A DNA stretch of 64,000 nt from Prosthecobacter sp. (lineage in GTDB: Bacteria; Verrucomicrobiota; Verrucomicrobiia; Verrucomicrobiales; Verrucomicrobiaceae), in NCBI GenBank assembly GCA_019186985.1, contig JABARQ010000011.1, positions 174,006 to 238,005 on the forward strand, in the 5' to 3' direction. Each line of letters starts with the position of its first letter. The first letter of the stretch is position 1. Under the pieces are notes generated by a model. It worked only from the letters and a program-made list of their open reading frames with translations. It ran no database searches and was not told the origin of the DNA. The translations under genes were made by a program, and so were the position numbers. Below are positions 18,801 to 27,050 of the stretch, one piece after another.

Positions 18801-18975
18801 CGCGGCCCTCGACCAGCACCTGGCGGCGTTCAAGACGCGGCCGGACGCCGCCCTGCAGGCGGTCCGCTACGGGGAGTCCAGGCTGGATGACAGGATCAAT
18901 GTCGTGAAACTCGCAGCCTGGACGTTGCTTGCAAACCTGCTGCTGAACCTGGATGAAATGGTGACCCGGGGCTGA
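15898..18975 (+). CDS. PSCyt1 / DUF1549 / DUF1553 cytochrome-type protein
   Basis: From the ATG at 15898 (signal peptide MARFSTLILTLLPCVLVAE) the product is 1025 residues. A planctomycete-type cytochrome c domain comes first with one heme motif CFACH (C36, C39, H40). DUF1549 follows (about 140 to 350, including YWLDVARYADTHG), then an insert of about 300 residues, and DUF1553 at the C-terminus (VNRFWQQFFGTGLVKTSNDF, SCCLRRERSNTPLQALNLMN). These proteins are abundant in PVC bacteria and are linked to surface degradation of complex polysaccharides, though the chemistry is unproven. Usually a DUF1501 gene follows; here a convergent gene does. The start ATG was chosen for the signal peptide. Confidence 0.93.
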   Translation: MARFSTLILTLLPCVLVAETRLDFNRDIRPILSDNCFACHGFDAKKRKAGLRLDIAEGAFEVKEGVQAVKPGEPEASSIIQRILSQDEDEVMPPPDSHKKITAKQVETLKLWIRQGAEYKRHWAFEKPVKAAPPKVAGAQVKNPVDAFIQARLEAEGWKPAPEASKETLIRRATLDLTGLPPTAVEVDAFLADSSPDAFERLVDRLLKSERYGEHMARYWLDVARYADTHGLHLDNERSMWPYRDWVVKAFNDNLSFDLFTRWQLAGDLLPGATVEQQVASGFNRCNVSTSEGGSINEEFIFRYAVDRTDTTVAAWMGLTAGCAVCHDHKYDPITQKEFYSLYAFFNSAADPAMDGNILLTPPILRLSTPEQKQQLAVLDQQIAAADRKIREAIASLKYEDPALLNPPPPVQKSEVVWFDDAFPAGTSPQASGAPTTFVSKDKGPVFRGSTALKRTARGVAQDFFSGGASFEVPANGRISVQCYIDPQDPPKAVMLQFHVGGWNHRGVWGQEGAIPFGKVRTPERVTMGALPEAGKWVNLEFPVEKLGLKPGMKVTGYAFTQFDGTVLWDRLAVSSRVDPSKDPQWSWKVWVEKNQGRRVEGLPNDLQTLVRGRKNAEWPEAEVKRLKDWWFETQYLGAREATQGTRSEKLALEGRRKALEDVIPATFVMADLQQPRESFVMVRGQYDKPGEKVARSTPAVFPPLRKENPTRLDLADWLLSPEHPLTARVQVNRFWQQFFGTGLVKTSNDFGSQGEPPSHPELLDWLAVSFREGGWDMKALVKLLVTSHAYRQDAKFVGPSSQADPENRLLARGPRFRLDAEVVRDSALFVSGLLNPKVGGRGVKPYQPENIWEPVGFGGSNTRNYIQDHGESLYRRSLYTFWKRTAPPPSMTTFDAPNRESCCLRRERSNTPLQALNLMNDVQYFEAARNLAQKLLTAPGTTDSRITEAFRAVTSRRPSAQEAEIIRAALDQHLAAFKTRPDAALQAVRYGESRLDDRINVVKLAAWTLLANLLLNLDEMVTRG

Positions 18976-18990
18976 TGCCACGGGTTCTGC

Positions 18991-19185
18991 TCACTCCTCA
19001 GGCAGCAGGATCGGGATGCCGTTGTCGATGATGAACAGGCGGCTGCCATCCTCGCGGACCAGCGCCTTTTCGTCGGGAGGATGACCATGCTTTCGCAGGT
19101 CCTCCGGCGTGGCCAGGCGCAGAAGCTGGTGCGTGTCCGGGCAGCGCAGCAGAGGCAGGGCTTCGTTGATCCATTCGAGTTCCAT
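18991..19185 (-). CDS. Trm112-like small protein
   Basis: From the ATG at 19185 this 64-residue protein resembles the Trm112/UPF0434 family: a helix, then LLRCPDTHQLLRLA, a charged linker and the end LFIIDNGIPILLPEE. Family members are small zinc-ribbon-like partners that stabilise methyltransferases. Only one of the usual cysteines is kept (CPDTH), so metal binding is doubtful. It begins 5 nt after the proA stop and is probably co-transcribed with it. Confidence 0.75.
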   Translation of the reverse strand: MELEWINEALPLLRCPDTHQLLRLATPEDLRKHGHPPDEKALVREDGSRLFIIDNGIPILLPEE

Positions 19186-19190
19186 CGGCT

Positions 19191-20468
19191 TCAGCGCACC
19201 TGGCCCTCCCCGTCGACGAGGTACTTGTAGCTGCAAAGCTCCGCGAGGCCCATGGGGCCGCGGGCATGAAGCTTGTCCGTGCTGATGCCGATCTCGGCGC
19301 CAAAGCCAAACTCGCCTCCGTCATTGAAACGCGTGCTGGCGTTGTGCAGCACCACGGCGCTGTCCACCTCATGCATGAAGCGCTCCGCCTCGGCGCGGTC
19401 GCGGGTGATGATGCTGTCGGTGTGGTGGGAGCCGTAGTGGTTGATGTGCGCGATGGCTTCGGTGAGCGAGCCGACGGTCTTGAGGGAGAGGATGAGGTCG
19501 AGGTACTCGGTCTTCCAGTCCTCCTCCACGGCCGCCTTGGCGGATGAGCCAAGATGGGGCAGGGCGGCGGTGTCGCCCCGCATTTCCACGCCGGCTTCGA
19601 CCAGGGCCGCGGCCAGCTTCGGATAAAACGCCGCGGCGATGTCCCGATGGACAAGCACGGTCTCCAGGGCGTTGCAGACGCCGGGCTTCTGGGTCTTGGA
19701 GTTGAGGATGACCCTGACGGCCATGTCCTGGTCGGCGGCCGGGCTGACATAGATGTGGCAGACGCCGTCGTAATGCTTGATGACGGGCATCCGGGCTGTG
19801 GCGACCACCTTTTCAATCAGGCCCTTGCCGCCCCGGGGAATGATGAGGTCCAGGTACTGGTCCATCCGCGCCATGTGCTCGACGCTGGCCCGGTCGGTGA
19901 AGGGGATGAGCTGGATGCTGTCGCTGGGAAGTCCGGCCTTTTCGCCGCCGGCCTGGAGGGCTGCGGCAAGCGCCACATTGGAATGAATCGCCTCGCTGCC
20001 GCCACGCAGGAGGGTGGCGTTGCCCGTCTTGAAGCAGAGGCTGGCGGCGTCGGTCGTGACGTTGGGCCGGGATTCGAAAATGATGCCGATGACACCGATG
20101 GGAACACGCTTTTTGGTAATCCGCAGGCCGTTCGGGCGGGTCCAGGCGCTGAGGGTTTCGCCGACGGGATCGGGCAGGGCTGCGACTTCCCGGACGGCGT
20201 CCGAGACGGCCTTCAGGCGCTTGGGATCCAAGGTAAGGCGGTCGATCATGGCCTTGGACAGACCCTTTTCGGAGGCGGCGGCGAGATCCTTCGCGTTCGC
20301 CTCCAGGATCACGGGCTGCCGGGCATCCAGTTCGTCGGCCATGGCCAGCAGGATGGAGTTCTTCTGTTCCGTGCTCAGCTTGACCAGTTCATGGGCGGCG
20401 GCACGGGCGCGGCGGCCCATGTCGAGGATGGCGGATTGGATTTCAGCATCGGTCATGGCAGGGGGCAT
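19191..20468 (-). CDS. proA: Glutamate-5-semialdehyde dehydrogenase (gamma-glutamyl phosphate reductase)
   Basis: This 425-residue protein catalyses the NADPH-dependent reduction of gamma-glutamyl phosphate in proline synthesis. Family motifs are IGIIFESRPNVTTDA, LRGGSEAIHSN, the active-site cysteine in PGVCNALETVLVH and the C-terminal GPMGLAEL. The ATG at 20468 has a GGAAGG six nt upstream; an internal ATG at 20456 is also possible. The frame is open farther upstream, but that part overlaps plsY and has no ProA similarity. No proB lies in the window. The order on this strand is plsY, proA, Trm112-like. Confidence 0.95.
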   Translation of the reverse strand: MPPAMTDAEIQSAILDMGRRARAAAHELVKLSTEQKNSILLAMADELDARQPVILEANAKDLAAASEKGLSKAMIDRLTLDPKRLKAVSDAVREVAALPDPVGETLSAWTRPNGLRITKKRVPIGVIGIIFESRPNVTTDAASLCFKTGNATLLRGGSEAIHSNVALAAALQAGGEKAGLPSDSIQLIPFTDRASVEHMARMDQYLDLIIPRGGKGLIEKVVATARMPVIKHYDGVCHIYVSPAADQDMAVRVILNSKTQKPGVCNALETVLVHRDIAAAFYPKLAAALVEAGVEMRGDTAALPHLGSSAKAAVEEDWKTEYLDLILSLKTVGSLTEAIAHINHYGSHHTDSIITRDRAEAERFMHEVDSAVVLHNASTRFNDGGEFGFGAEIGISTDKLHARGPMGLAELCSYKYLVDGEGQVR

Positions 20469-20530
20469 GTCATGCCTTCCGGGCCAGGGCTCTGCAAACG
20501 GAAACTGCCCGCTGCCGGATCGGGCGGGGC

Positions 20531-21169
20531 TTACTTCTTCTTCCCAGCCTTGGGCTCGGTGCCGGCCATCATGCGGCCTATGTTGGAACGATGACGGACG
20601 ATCACCAGGATCATGACCAGCAGGCCGAAGCCGAGCATCACCCAGTCCCATGAGTCTGAACGACCCATCTGGACGAGCATGGTGGCGACGACCCCGACGC
20701 CGGACATGATGGAGGCCAGGGAGACGAACCTGAAAGTGAAGAAGAACAGCAGCCAGACCCCCAGGCCGCCCAGCATGGCCAGCGGCGCGATGCCCAGGAG
20801 CACGCCGCCGGTGGTGGCCACGCCCTTGCCGCCCTTGAAGCCCAGCCAAAAGGTGAACATGTGACCGAGAACAGCCGCCAGTCCGGTCAGCACGGCCCCC
20901 AGGGAGACCAGGCCTTCGGCCCCGGGTGTCTCCATGAGCCAGCCTTTTGCCAGCCAGACCGGCAGCCAGCCCTTGAGGAGGTCGAGGATGAAGACCGGGA
21001 TGCCGACGCCCCTGCCCAGGACCCGGATGGCGTTCGTGGCGCCGATGTTGCCGCTGCCATGCTGGCGGATGTCGATTCCTCGAAGCTTCCCGGCCAGGTA
21101 GCCAAACGGTGTCGCGCCGCTGACGTGACCGGCCAGGATGGAGACGACGAGAACGGTGGTGGGGGACAT
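20531..21169 (-). CDS. plsY: Glycerol-3-phosphate acyltransferase PlsY
   Basis: This 212-residue polytopic membrane protein matches PlsY, which transfers the acyl group of acyl-phosphate to glycerol-3-phosphate, the first step in phospholipid synthesis. The three conserved loops are visible: SGATPFGYLAGKLRGIDIR, GSGNIGATNAIRVLGRG and the glycine-rich GFKGGKGVATTGGVLLG. The C-terminus ends in a basic tail (KAGKKK). It starts at the ATG at 21169 and is followed 62 nt later by proA. Confidence 0.97.
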   Translation of the reverse strand: MSPTTVLVVSILAGHVSGATPFGYLAGKLRGIDIRQHGSGNIGATNAIRVLGRGVGIPVFILDLLKGWLPVWLAKGWLMETPGAEGLVSLGAVLTGLAAVLGHMFTFWLGFKGGKGVATTGGVLLGIAPLAMLGGLGVWLLFFFTFRFVSLASIMSGVGVVATMLVQMGRSDSWDWVMLGFGLLVMILVIVRHRSNIGRMMAGTEPKAGKKK

Positions 21170-21366
21170 GATGATCAGGCTTCTAGCCGCCCTTTTGACG
21201 ATTTGCCAGGGACAAAAAGACCGGTAGGCGGAGGTCCCGGCCTTCTTTTCTGAAAATGCACATCCTGCTGGAAATGCCCTCTTTTACCTCTACCATCGCC
21301 GCCCCGTAAGCCTGGGCTTGTCCACTGACCGGTCCTGAAACGGTTCTTTTCCATCCCCCCAGCCCC

Positions 21367-22581
21367 ATGCCAGCCAAGAAAAGCCCTGTTTGTGACCCCG
21401 TGGAAGCCGTCATTGCGGACATCCGGGCCGGGCGAATGGTGATTGTGACGGATGATGAGGACCGGGAAAACGAGGGGGACCTGATCTGTGCGGCGGAGAA
21501 GATCACACCGGCCATGGTGAACTTCATGGTCAGGGAGGGCGGGGGCATGCTGTGCGTGCCGGTGAGCCTGCAGATCGCCCAGCAGCTCAGCCTGGAGAGC
21601 ATGGTGCCCGAAAACCGCGAGGCCTTCCGCACGGATTTCACCGTGACCGTGGACGCCGCCGAGGGCATCAGCACCGGCATCAGCGCCGCTGACCGGGCCA
21701 GGACGATCAAGCTGCTCTCCAGTCCCAAGAGCACGGCGGCGGATTTTGTTCAGCCCGGACACATCAATCCCCTGGTGGCCAAGCCGGGCGGCGTCCTGCG
21801 CCGGGCCGGGCACACCGAGGCCGCCGTCGATCTCTGCCGTCTTGCGGGCCTGCGTGAGGCCGGGGTGCTGATCGAAATCATGAACCCGGACGGCACCATG
21901 GCCCGCATGCCGGACCTCAGGAAGTTCGCGAAGAAGCACAGGCTGAAGATCTGCTCGATCGCCGACCTGATCGAGTACCGCCGCCGCAGCGAGAAGCTGG
22001 TGGAGAAGCTGGAGGTGGTGGACATGCCCACGGACTTTGGCGACTTCAAGCTGCACCTGTACCGCAGCAGCCTGGACGGCGTGCATCACGTCGCCCTGGT
22101 GATGGGGAGGATCGATGGCAAAAAGCCCACCCTGGTGCGCGTGCACAGCGAGTGCCTGACCGGTGACATCTTCACCTCCCGCCGCTGCGACTGCGGCAGC
22201 CAGCTGCACGCCGCCATGCGCAAGGTGGCCGACGCAGGCTCCGGGGTGATCATCTACATGCGCGGCCATGAAGGCCGCGGCATCGGCCTGCACGGCAAGA
22301 TCCAGGCCTACAAGCTCCAGGAGCAGGGGCTCGACACCGTCGAGGCCAACCTGAGGCTCGGCTTCCCCATGGACCTGCGCGACTACGGCATCGGCGCCCA
22401 GATCATCAGCGACCTCGGCGTGCGGAAGATCCGCCTCATCACCAACAACCCGCGCAAGATCGTCGGGCTGGACGGCCACAACCTGGAGATTGTCGAGCAG
22501 GTGCCGGTCATCTCCGAGCCGAATCCGCATAACCAAAAGTATCTCGAAACCAAGAAGAAGAAGCTCGGCCACAGGCTCTGA
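21367..22581 (+). CDS. ribBA: RibBA: DHBP synthase / GTP cyclohydrolase II
   Basis: This 404-residue bifunctional enzyme supplies both branches of riboflavin synthesis. The N-terminal half is DHBP synthase (DDEDRENEGDLICAAE, FVQPGHINPL, RRAGHTEAAVDL). The C-terminal half is GTP cyclohydrolase II with its zinc site C-x10-CDC (ECLTGDIFTSRRCDCGS), the loop RGHEGRGIGL and YGIGAQI. Key residues are present in both halves, so both activities are expected. It heads the order ribBA, ribH, nusB, glycosyltransferase. I looked for an FMN riboswitch in the 197-nt upstream spacer and did not recognise one. Confidence 0.96.
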   Translation: MPAKKSPVCDPVEAVIADIRAGRMVIVTDDEDRENEGDLICAAEKITPAMVNFMVREGGGMLCVPVSLQIAQQLSLESMVPENREAFRTDFTVTVDAAEGISTGISAADRARTIKLLSSPKSTAADFVQPGHINPLVAKPGGVLRRAGHTEAAVDLCRLAGLREAGVLIEIMNPDGTMARMPDLRKFAKKHRLKICSIADLIEYRRRSEKLVEKLEVVDMPTDFGDFKLHLYRSSLDGVHHVALVMGRIDGKKPTLVRVHSECLTGDIFTSRRCDCGSQLHAAMRKVADAGSGVIIYMRGHEGRGIGLHGKIQAYKLQEQGLDTVEANLRLGFPMDLRDYGIGAQIISDLGVRKIRLITNNPRKIVGLDGHNLEIVEQVPVISEPNPHNQKYLETKKKKLGHRL

Positions 22582-22665
22582 GCCGGCCGCCGCCACGTCC
22601 GGCATCCCGCCCTGCTGCGGGCGGGCCGGAGACCCGGAGGCGAAACCCGAAGAATCCCCCCACAC

Positions 22666-23172
22666 ATGTCCCAACACGCACCCACCCGCCCGCGGCCCGT
22701 CCAGGAGCCCGTGTCGATCGCCATCGTGGCGAGCCTTTATAACCATCAGTTTGTCCAGGGCCTTCTGGATGCCGCCCGCGAGGAGCTGGAGATGCTGGCC
22801 CCCAACGCCGCGCTGACCGTCTACCGCGTTCCCGGCGCCTTCGAGATCCCCGTCTGCTCGGAGCTTGTCCTGAAGAACACCCGCCCGGACGTGCTCGTCG
22901 CCTTCGGAGTCATCATCCGCGGCTCCACGGAACATGCCGACCTGGTCGGCGCCTCCGTGACCGACGCCCTTCAGCAGATGGCCGTGCGTCATGTCATCCC
23001 GGTCGTCCATGAAGTCCTGCTGGTGAGCAGCGAGGAGCAGGCCGAGGAGCGCTGCCTTGGCGTCACCATCAACCGCGGCACGGAGGCCGCGCAGACGGCG
23101 GTGAACATGATCAGCCTGTTCCGCAAGATGCGGGCGAGCTTCGCGGGAACCCCAGCCCTGGAGGAAGCCTGA
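22666..23172 (+). CDS. ribH: 6,7-dimethyl-8-ribityllumazine synthase
   Basis: This 168-residue protein condenses the products of the RibBA branches into lumazine. The family features are IAIVASLYNHQFVQGLLDAA, the substrate loop VPGAFEIPV and VIIRGSTEHADLV with the catalytic histidine. The usual GxTxHF-Y is seen here as GSTEHAD-L, a mild variation. It starts at the ATG at 22666, 84 nt after ribBA, and ends 3 nt before nusB, a classic ribH-nusB arrangement. ribD and ribE are not in the window. Confidence 0.95.
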   Translation: MSQHAPTRPRPVQEPVSIAIVASLYNHQFVQGLLDAAREELEMLAPNAALTVYRVPGAFEIPVCSELVLKNTRPDVLVAFGVIIRGSTEHADLVGASVTDALQQMAVRHVIPVVHEVLLVSSEEQAEERCLGVTINRGTEAAQTAVNMISLFRKMRASFAGTPALEEA

Positions 23173-23175
23173 CCC

Positions 23176-23628
23176 ATGGGAAAACGTCGCGAAGGGCGGG
23201 AGGCCGCCGCACAGTTCCTTTTCGCCCACGAACTCCACGGTGAGCACACCGCCGAGGAGCAGTCCGCCTTCTGGACCATTCACACCGCCAAGCCGCAGGT
23301 GCGCGCCTATGCCGAGGAGCTGATCCGCGGCGTGCTTGCCCACCAGCAGGAGATCGACGCCGTCATCTCGCCGGTGGTGGAAAACTTCCGCCTGGAACGT
23401 CTTGCGGGCGTGGACCGCAACATCCTGCGCGTCGCCGTTCATGAGCTCATGAACGTGCCCGACGTGCCGGCCCCGGTGATCCTCAACGAGGCCATCGAGG
23501 TGGCCAAGAACCTCGGCGGCAACGAGTCCGGGGCCTTTGTGAACGGAGTCCTGCACCGGCTCATGCGCCAGATCCGGCCGATGAAGACCAACGGCCCCCC
23601 GCCCAGGGAGGCTGCGGACCAGGCCTGA
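23176..23628 (+). CDS. nusB: Transcription antitermination factor NusB
   Basis: This 150-residue helical protein matches NusB: an N-terminal KRREGREAAAQFLFAHE helix, the segment LERLAGVDRNILRVAVHEL and a C-terminal VILNEAIEVAKNLGG followed by GAFVNGVLHRL. NusB binds boxA RNA with S10 during rRNA transcription. It starts at the ATG at 23176, 3 nt after the ribH stop, so the two are translationally linked. A Pro-rich tail of about 15 residues follows the conserved core. Confidence 0.96.
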   Translation: MGKRREGREAAAQFLFAHELHGEHTAEEQSAFWTIHTAKPQVRAYAEELIRGVLAHQQEIDAVISPVVENFRLERLAGVDRNILRVAVHELMNVPDVPAPVILNEAIEVAKNLGGNESGAFVNGVLHRLMRQIRPMKTNGPPPREAADQA

Positions 23629-23657
23629 CAGAAGGCCGGCCACATCCCGTCTGAGAC

Positions 23658-24755
23658 ATGAAGCTCGCCCTGATCCGCCGCCAGTTTTCCGCCGTGGGCG
23701 GGGCGGAGCTTTATGTGCAACGTTTGTTGGGCGGCCTGGCGGATGCCGGTCACGAGGTTCATCTCTACGCTGAAAAATGGGAGGGGGAGCCGCGCGGGGT
23801 GACGCTCCATCAGGTGCCCGTCAGGGGCGGCCGCGCGCTCAGGCCGGTGGTCTTTGCCGAAAACGTCGACCGGATGCTTGCCGCAGGACGTCATGACCTT
23901 GTCTTCAGCCTGGAGCGCACCGTCAGGCAGGATGTCTACCGCGCCGGGGACGGCGTGCATGCCGTGTGGCTGGAGCAGCGCCGCAGGTACGCCTCGTGGT
24001 GGCGGCGTCCGTTTGTCGGCCTGGGCGCCTTTCACGCCAGCATGAAGGCGCTTGAGGCCCGGACCTTTGATCCGGCAAACACCCGCCGCATCATCGTCAA
24101 TTCGGAGATGGTCGGACGCGAGATCACGGCACGCTTTCCTTTTCCCGCCGACCGCATCCATCTGGTGCGCAACGGCGTGAACGTGGCCCGCTTCCAGAAC
24201 GGGGACCGTGCCGCCACGCGCGCCCGATTCGGCTTCACCGACGATGATTTTGTCCTGCTTTTTGTTGGGTCTGGATGGGAGCGCAAGGGGCTGGCCTTCC
24301 TGCTGCGCCTCATGCGTCAATGGGAGGGGGCCGAGCCGCGGGTGAAGCTGCTGGTGGTCGGCAAGGGCAGGCTTGCAGGCAGGGTGCCGTCCAACGTGGT
24401 GCTGGCAGGCCCCATGCGAGAGGTTGAGCACGCCTTCGCCGCCGCCGACCTCATGTCCTTCCTGCCGGTTTACGAGCCTTGTGCAAACGTCATCGCCGAG
24501 GCCCTGGCGGCGGGGCTGCCGGTCATCACCAGCCGCAGCAACGGCGCCTGCGAGCTGATTGATGAAGGCGTCAACGGCCATGTGCTGGATGACCCTGCCG
24601 ACCTGCCCGGGCTGGAGAAGGCCGCGCGGTTCTGGCGTGCCCGGCCTGAAGCCCGCCCGGTGCCGGCAAGCAAGCCGCTCGACATCGAAACCAATGTCCG
24701 GGAAACCCTGCGGATCCTGGAACTGGCGGCCGAGGAGAAGCGCCGGGTGGCCTAA
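23658..24755 (+). CDS. GT4-family glycosyltransferase (WaaG-like)
   Basis: This 365-residue GT-B glycosyltransferase resembles the LPS core glucosyltransferase WaaG: QFSAVGGAELYVQRLLG at the nucleotide-sugar domain start, FSLERTVRQDVYRAGDGVH in the middle, and LLFVGSGWERKGLAFLL followed by the E-x7-E site EPCANVIAEALAAG. It probably adds a sugar to LPS core or a related envelope glycan on the cytoplasmic face. It is 29 nt after nusB and may belong to the same operon. The acceptor cannot be predicted. Confidence 0.9.
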   Translation: MKLALIRRQFSAVGGAELYVQRLLGGLADAGHEVHLYAEKWEGEPRGVTLHQVPVRGGRALRPVVFAENVDRMLAAGRHDLVFSLERTVRQDVYRAGDGVHAVWLEQRRRYASWWRRPFVGLGAFHASMKALEARTFDPANTRRIIVNSEMVGREITARFPFPADRIHLVRNGVNVARFQNGDRAATRARFGFTDDDFVLLFVGSGWERKGLAFLLRLMRQWEGAEPRVKLLVVGKGRLAGRVPSNVVLAGPMREVEHAFAAADLMSFLPVYEPCANVIAEALAAGLPVITSRSNGACELIDEGVNGHVLDDPADLPGLEKAARFWRARPEARPVPASKPLDIETNVRETLRILELAAEEKRRVA

Positions 24756-24772
24756 CCTGGAATGAAGCAAGA

Positions 24773-27046
24773 TCAGGGCGGGTCTGCGTGAACGATCACA
24801 TGGGTGCGCTGCGCCTCGCCGGTCTGCGGATGCCGCACCGTGAATTCATGGCGTCCGGGACTGAGCATGACAAACGGCAGGCCGCCGTCCTTCCGCACCT
24901 CCAGGCTGCCGCAGCTCCATTCCAGGTCAGGAAGGGGCGGCCGGGTCTCCAGCATCAGCCTCCGGCCTCCGCCAGGAAGGTCGGGGTCGAGCTGGATGAC
25001 CGTGCCCGGAACCGGATGGGCAATCGTCCAGCCTGCGGCTGCCCCTGCGGCTGCCCTGCAGGCGACGAGGTCGCCAAACCTGTTTTCCGCACTGCGGACC
25101 CAGCGGTCATACTCTGGCGGCAGCAGCGCACGTCCACGTTCATCGTAATCCAGGCTGCCGGCTGCGGAAGGCAGGCTGCCGCTGATGAAGACCTCCTCAC
25201 GGCTGAGCCGGACCGCCGGTGAGCGGGAGCTCAGCAGGCGTCCGTTGCGTGGATCAATCCGGGCCCGGACGATGCCTTCGGGTTCTTCATACCATTCAGG
25301 GGCCTGGTGCTCATGAAGGTGCAGGAAGATGTCGCGCCAGATGGGCGCCGCGCCGGTGACTCCTGAAACTTCCTGCATGGGCGTGTTGTCAAAGTTTCCC
25401 GTCCAAACGGCGACCGTGAAGCGCTGGGTATAACCTAAAGTCCAGTTGTCCCGGTAGGACTGGCTTGTTCCCGTCTTCACCGCCACTCGAAACGGCAGAC
25501 GCAGCGCAGAGTGCAGGCCGAAGGTCAGGCTGCGCGCCTGGTTGTCAGAAAGGATGTCCGCGCACAGATAGCAGGCCTCCTTGTTCAAAAGCTGTCGTGG
25601 CTTTGGCGTGGGACGGTCATTGGACAGCCTCCAGGGAAGCCAGGCGCCGAGTCGTGCCATGCAGGCATAGGCGTTGGCGAGCTCGATGAGGCGCACGGGT
25701 GCGTTTCCAATGGTCAGGCCGAGGCCGTAGTGCTCAGGCGCCTCGGTGAGTGTGCCCAGCCCCAGGTCGCGCAGCCTCTGCAGCAGGGGTTCGGGCCCTC
25801 CAAGGTCGGCCAGCAGGCGGACGGTGGCGATGTTCAGGCTGTTGCCCAGGGCCTCGCGACAGGTGACGGGCCCGTAGAAGCGGTGTGCATAGTTCTCCGG
25901 TCGGTAGGTTCCCGTGGCCGACGGATATTCGACCGGCAGGTCGCCGAGGATGCTGGCCGGATGAAAGCCGCGCTCAAAGGCCATCTGGTAGGTGAAGGGC
26001 TTGATGGCGGAACCAGGCGAATGAGCCACCCAGGCGCCGTTGATCTGGCCGCCATCGCTGGAGAAAAAGTCCCGTGAACCGGCCAGGGCCAGGATGTCGC
26101 CCCCGGGGTTGTCGATGACCACGGCGGCAGCCTGGGTCACATGCCTGTCCCTGAGGGCGGAGAGATGGCTGGATATGATGCGCTCGACCTGCTGTTGCAG
26201 CGCGGCGTCAATCGTCGTGCGGACCCTGGCCGACGCCGTTTCCGGCCCTTTTTGCATCATGCCGACCGCGTGAGGCGCCTCAAAGCCTCCGGTGAAACGT
26301 TGCAATACCTGGGGTTCGGCCAGGGCTGCCTGCAGACGCTCAGCGGTGACCCAGCCAAGGCGGTTCATTGTCGCGAGGATATGCTGCTGGCGGGGACGCA
26401 CGGCCTCCTTGTTGCGGAAGGGGTTCAGACGTGACGGAGACTGGGGAAGGGCGGCAAGGAAGGCGGCCTCGGCCAGGGTCAGGTCCGTGAGCGGCTTGTT
26501 GAAGTAACCGGAGGAGGCGGTGGCGCAGCCGGTCAGCAGGTTGCCGTAGGAGATGCGGCCGAGATATTCGGCCAGGATGCGTTCACGCGGCCAGGACATG
26601 GCGAGCCTGCGTGCCTGGAGGGCCTCCCGGAGCTTCACGCCCAGGGTGCGGCGGCCGCCGGCTGCTGCGGCGACCTTGACGAGCTGCTGATGAATGGTCG
26701 AGGCGCCGGAGACAACACGACCCGATAATAGGTTATCCCTGAACGCTCTTGCGACAGCCAGCAGGTCGACGCCGCCATGGCTCCAGAAGCGCCTGTCCTC
26801 GGCCGCCAGGGTGGCCTTGACCAGGTCGTCGGGAATTTCAGACAGGGACAACGTTGCCTGGGTTCTGTCCCCCCTCCGGGCAAGCATCTGCCGCAGGGGC
26901 GAGCCATCGCGGGCCAGATAGGTGACGGACGGCGTCTGCGGCACCAGCAGGCCGGCGGGCAGTTCCGTGCACCAGGGCAGCCCCCACCAGGCCAGCACGC
27001 CCACCAGGACGGGAAGGCCGGCAAGCAGCAGGCGGCGGCGTTTCAT
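24773..27046 (-). CDS. pbpC: Penicillin-binding protein 1C
   Basis: This 757-residue class A PBP of the 1C type has an N-terminal membrane anchor. The GT51 glycosyltransferase domain has catalytic Glu in AAEDRRFWSHGGVD and a second motif in GASTIHQQLVK. The transpeptidase domain has SxxK in PGSAIKP, SxN in GNSLNIATV and KTGT in VAVKTGTSQ. The C-terminal domain of about 95 residues matches the BiPBP_C extension. It polymerises and cross-links peptidoglycan in the periplasm. The usual partner, an alpha-2-macroglobulin gene, is not adjacent. It follows the thioesterase gene by 4 nt. Confidence 0.96.
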   Translation of the reverse strand: MKRRRLLLAGLPVLVGVLAWWGLPWCTELPAGLLVPQTPSVTYLARDGSPLRQMLARRGDRTQATLSLSEIPDDLVKATLAAEDRRFWSHGGVDLLAVARAFRDNLLSGRVVSGASTIHQQLVKVAAAAGGRRTLGVKLREALQARRLAMSWPRERILAEYLGRISYGNLLTGCATASSGYFNKPLTDLTLAEAAFLAALPQSPSRLNPFRNKEAVRPRQQHILATMNRLGWVTAERLQAALAEPQVLQRFTGGFEAPHAVGMMQKGPETASARVRTTIDAALQQQVERIISSHLSALRDRHVTQAAAVVIDNPGGDILALAGSRDFFSSDGGQINGAWVAHSPGSAIKPFTYQMAFERGFHPASILGDLPVEYPSATGTYRPENYAHRFYGPVTCREALGNSLNIATVRLLADLGGPEPLLQRLRDLGLGTLTEAPEHYGLGLTIGNAPVRLIELANAYACMARLGAWLPWRLSNDRPTPKPRQLLNKEACYLCADILSDNQARSLTFGLHSALRLPFRVAVKTGTSQSYRDNWTLGYTQRFTVAVWTGNFDNTPMQEVSGVTGAAPIWRDIFLHLHEHQAPEWYEEPEGIVRARIDPRNGRLLSSRSPAVRLSREEVFISGSLPSAAGSLDYDERGRALLPPEYDRWVRSAENRFGDLVACRAAAGAAAGWTIAHPVPGTVIQLDPDLPGGGRRLMLETRPPLPDLEWSCGSLEVRKDGGLPFVMLSPGRHEFTVRHPQTGEAQRTHVIVHADPP

Positions 27047-27050
27047 GGCA

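Noticed and set aside
21170..21366. Possible FMN riboswitch before ribBA
   Set aside because: I could not find the conserved AGGG and six-helix junction elements; only a loose GC-rich leader is seen.
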